Origin: Ancylobacter novellus DSM 506
Lineage (GTDB): Bacteria; Pseudomonadota; Alphaproteobacteria; Rhizobiales; Xanthobacteraceae
Direction: 5' to 3'
Length of the DNA: 64,000 bases
NCBI RefSeq assembly: GCF_000092925.1
Contig: NC_014217.1
Coordinates: 2,418,001 to 2,482,000, forward strand
Shown piece by piece: positions 60,139-64,000 of this stretch. The notes under the pieces were generated by a model, which saw only the letters and a program-made list of their open reading frames with translations, was not told where the DNA came from and did not search any database. A program made the position numbers and the translations under genes. Within the stretch, counting starts at the first letter, position 1; every line of letters begins with the position of its first letter.

Positions 60139-61211
60139 GTTGCGAGAGCGGTGACGGCGACCTGTTCGGCCGATCCCGGCACTTCCAACCCCAGCACCGG
60201 CCCAATAAGCGCCGCCAGATCGGCCGGGACATCCCGCCTCGGCGGCTCCAGGCTCAAGAGCGTCGTGGCGAACTGCTCGGCGGTGACGGTCGCCAGCGGC
60301 ACGATGGCGAGGCTCGGCTTGCCGGTGCCCGACCAGTCCTTCATCGCCCAGCCGGCGATGGCTTCGCTGGCATAGCCGTCATGCACCTTGGCCGAGCGCA
60401 GGCCGATGACCGGGCGCTTGGCGGTGATCCCCTCGGCCAGCATGCTCATGGAATCCTCGGTCACCGCCACCGCATCGGCGCCATAGAGCGCGCGCACCGT
60501 GCCGGGGCCGGCATTGCGGTAGTCGATGAACTCGGCCAGCACGCCTTCCTTGTCCAGCGCGGCGAGCTGCGCGCCGACCTCGTCCGGGGTGCGGCGGGAG
60601 GTGGAGACGCGCCAGCGCACGCCATAGTCCTTCGCCACCTCGCGCACGAGGCGGACCAGCGCGTCCCACTCGTTTTGCGGCCATTCCTTGCGGTAGGCGG
60701 TGCCGCCAACCAGGAGCGCGATCTCGGCGCCCTTGAGATCCGCCAGCGTCGCCAGCCGGCGCGGCAGGGCGTAGTCGGCGGGATCGACGATGGAGGGGAT
60801 CAGCGCCCAGGCGCAGCGCGGGTAGTTGGCGGCGCGCGGCGAGGCGACGATCATCAGGCTGACCTCGCGCGTGTCGTAGCCGCCGATGCCGCCGGAATAG
60901 AGGAAGGGCACGCCGCCAAAGGCGCGGCTGATCAAGATTCCCGCGGCGATGGTCGGCCGGCCGGAGCCGATGATGACGTCCGGCTTCTCCAGCGCGTCCG
61001 CGTCGACCTTGTACATGGCGCGCAGCCAGTAACGGGCGTCGCGGCCCCAGCGCCGCATGACCTGCTTGCGGATGTCGTCATGGGCGAACCAGCTCGGGCG
61101 GATGTCGAGCCGCGTCACCTCGGCGGGGGCGAGCCGTCCGACCGCCCGCGCGACGCCTTCCGCCTGATTGAAATGCCCCGGCTTCTTGTCGCGCAGGACG
61201 AGGAGCTTCAC
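60120..61211 (-). CDS. ELM1-family (mitochondrial fission ELM1-like) GT-B protein
   Basis: A 363-residue protein of the family named after plant ELM1. It begins MKLLVLRDKKPGHFNQAEG, which is diagnostic, and contains PDVIIGSGRPTIAAG, FLYSGGIGG, IALLVGGTAYRKEWP and VTEDSMSMLAEGITAKRPV. The fold resembles GT-B glycosyltransferases, and bacterial members sit with LPS genes. The GTG start overlaps the preceding methyltransferase stop (GTGA). Its C-terminal residues TPHPRA and stop come from a REP-like repeat. A role in LPS core sugar transfer is inference. Confidence 0.85.
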   Translation of the reverse strand: MKLLVLRDKKPGHFNQAEGVARAVGRLAPAEVTRLDIRPSWFAHDDIRKQVMRRWGRDARYWLRAMYKVDADALEKPDVIIGSGRPTIAAGILISRAFGGVPFLYSGGIGGYDTREVSLMIVASPRAANYPRCAWALIPSIVDPADYALPRRLATLADLKGAEIALLVGGTAYRKEWPQNEWDALVRLVREVAKDYGVRWRVSTSRRTPDEVGAQLAALDKEGVLAEFIDYRNAGPGTVRALYGADAVAVTEDSMSMLAEGITAKRPVIGLRSAKVHDGYASEAIAGWAMKDWSGTGKPSLAIVPLATVTAEQFATTLLSLEPPRRDVPADLAALIGPVLGLEVPGSAEQVAVTALATPHPRA

Positions 61212-61831
61212 CGGCGCGCTCCGAACAGCTTGCGGTGCGCCGAGCGGGTGAGCTTCTGCGTGCGGTAGATGACGCGCTCGCGCGCCCTCACCGCAAGGCT
61301 GGTGAGCCCCCTCACCTCGCCGTCCCAGGTCTTGAAGGCGACGCGGGCGCGGCGGTGGATCGGCATGGCGCGGATGGTCGGGAAATGCGGCTTCAACCGC
61401 GCCAGCCACCAGTCGGAGCCGTGCTGCGAGACATGGGCGTTGCGCCCGTCCGAGAGCAGCAGCTTGGCCGGGCCGGTATCGATGACGAACAGCGCGTCCT
61501 TCGCCGAGGCGGCGATGGAGGCCAGCACCGCGTCGATCTCCTCGTCCGGTATGTGCTCCATCACGTCGACATTCACCGCGAGCTCCACCTGCTTGCCCGG
61601 CAGGGTGGCGATCTCCGGGATCGCGGGATCGTAGCGGTGGATCTCCGGGATACCGGCCTTGGCGGCGATGAGGAAGGCGAGATTGCTCTGCCCGCAGCCG
61701 AAATCGATCAGCGAGGCGGGCCTGAGCGCCATGATATGCGGCAGCATGTCCGCCAGCGCGTGGCGGGCGGTGGCGCCGTAGCGGTGGCGCGCATGCAGCT
61801 TGGCGTATTCGCCGACGAGGCTGTTGGCCAT
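61208..61831 (-). CDS. Class I SAM methyltransferase in the LPS cluster
   Basis: A 207-residue methyltransferase-like protein. The SAM-binding motif is SLIDFGCGQSNLAFLIA near residue 40; the acidic second motif region is IHRYDPAIPEIA and VNVDVMEHIPDEEI is motif IV-like. The C-terminal part is basic. It lies between the ELM1-like gene (four-base overlap) and the GT8 gene (four bases apart), so methylation of a core sugar or lipid head group is likely, but no substrate can be named. GGAGG lies eight bases before the ATG at 61831. Confidence 0.82.
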   Translation of the reverse strand: MANSLVGEYAKLHARHRYGATARHALADMLPHIMALRPASLIDFGCGQSNLAFLIAAKAGIPEIHRYDPAIPEIATLPGKQVELAVNVDVMEHIPDEEIDAVLASIAASAKDALFVIDTGPAKLLLSDGRNAHVSQHGSDWWLARLKPHFPTIRAMPIHRRARVAFKTWDGEVRGLTSLAVRARERVIYRTQKLTRSAHRKLFGARR

Positions 61832-61835
61832 GGTC

Positions 61836-62735
61836 CTAGCCTCCGAAGAGCCGGCGCTTGAGCTTGCCGGCAAAGCGCCGCAGCCGGCGCACCCTCTTCT
61901 CCACCTTGCGCCCCAGCTTGGTCTTCAGCGGCACATTGGCGAAGGGGGTGCGGGCGCGGTGCTCGAAATAGAGCTCGCGCGCGGGGTGGTTGCAGTCGGT
62001 GTAGTTGGGCTTCACCTGGCCGATGAAATGGACGATGCGGGCGTCCTTCCACACGGAGGGATCGCCCTTGTAGACGCCCTTCTCCAGCCGGCGGTGCATG
62101 TTCCAGCTCTCGTCGAGCGGCAGCCAGTGGCCCTGCAGCGCGCCGTTCAGCGCGTCCTGGTCCATCATCGGCAGCGTGGCGCCGCGCGAGGCGATGAAGT
62201 CGATGGTGCGCTCGGAGACACGCTCGCGCCGCCAGGTGTCGAGGTCGATCAGCAGCACGCCGCTGTTGAAGTAGCGCATCGCGTCCGGCAGGCCGATGTC
62301 GCGGTTGCGCTTGGCGTGGCGCTCGGGGACCTGGTGGGCGATGTCGTCCACCGCCGCCAGCGGAAAGCCGTTCATCGACAGGTTCGCCAGCGGGGCGAGC
62401 GGGGCGTTCACCAGCGTGTCGCAGTCGATGTAGAACAGCCGCCCGGTCGCCTCGGGCAGGGCGAGCGGCATGAGGATGCGCGCATAGGCGGTACGCGAGA
62501 GGTGGTGATTGACCGGCCGCGCCGCGAAGTGCTGCGCCATGTCGTCGGTGAGGTCGACGAAGATGATGTTGGGCAGGCCGTAGCTGGCGGCGAGCCGCTT
62601 CTTGTCGGCGTCGGACACGCCGTCGCAGAACACGTAGACCGCCTCGAAGTCGCCCGCCGCCTTGGCCGCGAGCGAGGCGAGCATCACCCCGGTCAGCTCG
62701 ACATAGGCGGTGTCGGTCGCGGTGGCGACGATCAA
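61836..62735 (-). CDS. Glycosyltransferase family 8 protein
   Basis: A 299-residue GT-A retaining glycosyltransferase. The metal/nucleotide motif is FYIDCDTLV (DxD) near residue 102, with YFNSGVLLIDLDTWR near 155, DQDALNGALQGHW near 193 and HFIGQVKPN near 242, all typical of family 8 LPS glycosyltransferases such as galactosyl- or glucosyltransferases. The basic tail (KRVRRLRRFAGKLKRR) suits membrane association. It begins at TTG 62735 overlapping the Lrp stop (TTGA). Confidence 0.9.
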   Translation of the reverse strand: MIVATATDTAYVELTGVMLASLAAKAAGDFEAVYVFCDGVSDADKKRLAASYGLPNIIFVDLTDDMAQHFAARPVNHHLSRTAYARILMPLALPEATGRLFYIDCDTLVNAPLAPLANLSMNGFPLAAVDDIAHQVPERHAKRNRDIGLPDAMRYFNSGVLLIDLDTWRRERVSERTIDFIASRGATLPMMDQDALNGALQGHWLPLDESWNMHRRLEKGVYKGDPSVWKDARIVHFIGQVKPNYTDCNHPARELYFEHRARTPFANVPLKTKLGRKVEKRVRRLRRFAGKLKRRLFGG

Positions 62736-63208
62736 GGAGCGTCCCCTTCCATCGGCACGATCGCGGCGTCCTTGGTCTGCTTGAGCGTCAGCGCGGTCTT
62801 CACGTTGCGCACGTTCGGCGCGCCGGTCAGCTCCAGCACGAAGTTCTGGAAGCTCCGCAGGTCCGGCGCCACGCAGAGCAGGATGAAGTCGGTCTCGCCC
62901 GAGAGCATCCAGCAGGCGCGCACCAGCGGCCAGCGCTCGACCTGCGCGGCGAAGGCGGAGAGGTCCGCTTCCGCCTGGCTGACGAGATGCACCATGGCGA
63001 AGGCCATGAGGTCGAAGCCGAGCTTCTTCTCGTCGAGCAGGGCGCGGTAGCCCTTGATGATGCCCTCCTCCTCCAGCGTGCGCACGCGGCGCAGGCAGGG
63101 GGGCGCGGAGATGCCGACGCGCTGCGACAGCTCGACATTGGTGATGCGGCCGTCACCCTGAAGCTCGCGCAGTATGTTCCAGTCGATCGCGTCGATGCGG
63201 CGGGCCAC
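62732..63208 (-). CDS. Lrp/AsnC-family transcriptional regulator
   Basis: A 158-residue regulator with an N-terminal winged helix (DAIDWNILRELQGDGRITNVELSQRVGISAPPCLRRVRTLEEEG) and a C-terminal RAM effector domain (SGETDFILLCVAPDLRSFQNFV). GTG at 63208 is preferred, with GGAG upstream; the frame is open to 63280. It is divergent from trxB across a 277-bp region that contains a palindrome, and it overlaps the LPS GT8 gene downstream. It may control itself and trxB. The ligand is probably an amino acid. Confidence 0.9.
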   Translation of the reverse strand: MARRIDAIDWNILRELQGDGRITNVELSQRVGISAPPCLRRVRTLEEEGIIKGYRALLDEKKLGFDLMAFAMVHLVSQAEADLSAFAAQVERWPLVRACWMLSGETDFILLCVAPDLRSFQNFVLELTGAPNVRNVKTALTLKQTKDAAIVPMEGDAP

Positions 63209-63285
63209 GCGGGCGTCTCCGGTTGCGGCGGCCGGAAGCGGCGCGCCTTCGGCCGCGCGAGTGGAGCGGCCGCAGAGCAATTATC

Positions 63286-63306
63286 TTGCGCGCTGCTGCA
63301 GCGCAA
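63286..63306. promoter_or_regulatory. TTGCGC-N9-GCGCAA inverted repeat between lrp and trxB
   Basis: Perfect 6-bp arms with a 9-bp spacer in the divergent lrp-trxB region, 78 bp upstream of the Lrp start. A plausible binding site for the Lrp-type regulator. Confidence 0.45.
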
Positions 63307-63485
63307 TCTTCCTTCTGGAAAACTAAGGGATAGCGGACGTCCTCCTTGCGGCAGGTGCTATGAGCCCCTACATTTTCGCATGGCTGACGCGGCTGCCCCT
63401 TGCGGTGCGCGCATGTGTCGCCATCCGGCCTGATTTTTCCGAACCGGCGCAGGGAGAGCCTCCGCCGCAACCAAGCGAGCCCTCC

Positions 63486-64000
63486 ATGTCGCCGGCCTCC
63501 CCGTCCCGCCACCACGTCAAGGTGCTGATCATCGGTTCCGGTCCCGCCGGCTACACCGCGGCGGTCTATGCCGCCCGCGCCATGCTGGAGCCGGTGCTGA
63601 TCCAGGGCATCCAGCCGGGCGGCCAGCTCACCATCACCACCGACGTCGAGAACTATCCCGGCTTCGCCGACCCGATCCAGGGCCCGTGGCTGATGGAGCA
63701 GATGCAGGCGCAGGCCGAGAAGATGGGCACGCGCATCGTCAGCGACCTCGTCACCTCGCTCGATTTGTCGAGCCGCCCGTTCCGGGCGAAGACGGACTCC
63801 GGCACCGAGTGGATCGCCGAGACCGTCATCCTCGCCACCGGCGCGCAGGCGCGCTGGCTCGACCTGCCCTCCGAGCAGGCGTTCCGCGGCTACGGCGTCT
63901 CCGCCTGCGCCACCTGCGATGGCTTCTTCTACCGCGGCCGCGAGGTGATCGTGGTCGGCGGCGGCAACACGGCGGTGGAGGAAGCGCTGTTCCTCACCAA
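63486..64000 (+). CDS. trxB: Thioredoxin reductase, 5' part; gene runs off the right edge
   Basis: Reduces thioredoxin with NADPH through FAD and a redox disulfide. The first 171 codons are present: FAD motif [51 protein letters not shown], the redox-active CATC in [12 protein letters not shown] (about 138-141) and the start of the NADPH motif [13 protein letters not shown] short N-terminal extension (SPASPSRHH) precedes the FAD domain. The ATG at 63486 has only a weak ribosome site. It is divergent from the Lrp-family gene. Confidence 0.96.
   Translation, partial: MSPASPSRHHVKVLIIGSGPAGYTAAVYAARAMLEPVLIQGIQPGGQLTITTDVENYPGFADPIQGPWLMEQMQAQAEKMGTRIVSDLVTSLDLSSRPFRAKTDSGTEWIAETVILATGAQARWLDLPSEQAFRGYGVSACATCDGFFYRGREVIVVGGGNTAVEEALFLT

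Overview
The window is about 64 kb of high-GC chromosome from an alphaproteobacterium, almost certainly a member of the Hyphomicrobiales (Rhizobiales), possibly Xanthobacteraceae-like. The evidence is an LpcC-type LPS core mannosyltransferase, an Omp25/Omp31-type beta-barrel protein, a DnaG primase whose zinc ligands are mostly replaced (a state I recall from Bradyrhizobium-like relatives), an ArsR-methyltransferase fusion heading a methionine operon, promoters matching the EcfG general stress sigma factor, and dispersed palindromic intergenic repeats. Most of the content is core chromosome. I see no phage, insertion sequence, CRISPR array, tRNA or rRNA.

Layout. 1-2.2 kb: the 5' part of lepA (minus) and two metallo-beta-lactamase-fold hydrolases. 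2.3-8.5 kb: a minus-strand nucleobase/nucleoside operon (BMP-type binding protein, ATPase, two permeases, CodA-like deaminase). 8.5-13.6 kb: Nudix, PhzF and pyridoxal kinase genes, a membrane diguanylate cyclase and several small conserved proteins. 13.8-16.9 kb: amidase, outer-membrane beta-barrel and an LssY_C protein. 16.9-23.6 kb: the methionine/C1 operon (ArsR-methyltransferase, metF, small coiled-coil protein, metH) with a 16-bp perfect palindrome at its head, divergent from trmO. 24-26.8 kb: L,D-transpeptidase, alpha/beta hydrolase and a MOSC-like gene remnant. 26.8-30.4 kb: HdeD-OpgC-SGNH-SGNH envelope operon behind an EcfG-type promoter. 30.7-37.2 kb: O-methyltransferase, prmB, MltB-type transglycosylase, VOC protein, ettA and a DUF985 cupin. 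37.2-42.4 kb: trehalose operon otsB-GH15-otsA, also behind an EcfG-type promoter, followed by a GAF-GGDEF cyclase. 42.5-46.7 kb: aldose epimerase-like protein, MFS transporter, and a convergent DUF1328/Fe-superoxide dismutase pair, each with an EcfG-type promoter. 46.7-58.8 kb: information processing and pyrimidine genes (rpoD, dnaG, azlCD, yqeY, carA, carB, greA). 58.8-63.2 kb: LPS core cluster (lpcC; ELM1-like, methyltransferase, GT8). 63.2-64 kb: an Lrp-family regulator divergent from a 3'-truncated trxB.

How it fits together. Four exact GGAAC-N16/17-CGTT promoters precede trehalose synthesis, superoxide dismutase, a DUF1328 membrane protein and the HdeD/OpgC/SGNH operon, so this stretch carries a cluster of probable general-stress-response targets. 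The least familiar candidate system is the last of these: an OpgC-type membrane acyltransferase co-transcribed with one intact and one catalytically degenerate periplasmic SGNH protein. Other signals worth attention are a factor-independent terminator placed between any usable promoter and carB, a similar hairpin before greA, three families of REP-like palindromes (one of which supplies a stop codon), and a 14-bp tandem repeat that places TGA, TAA and TAG in the three frames at the end of a small gene.
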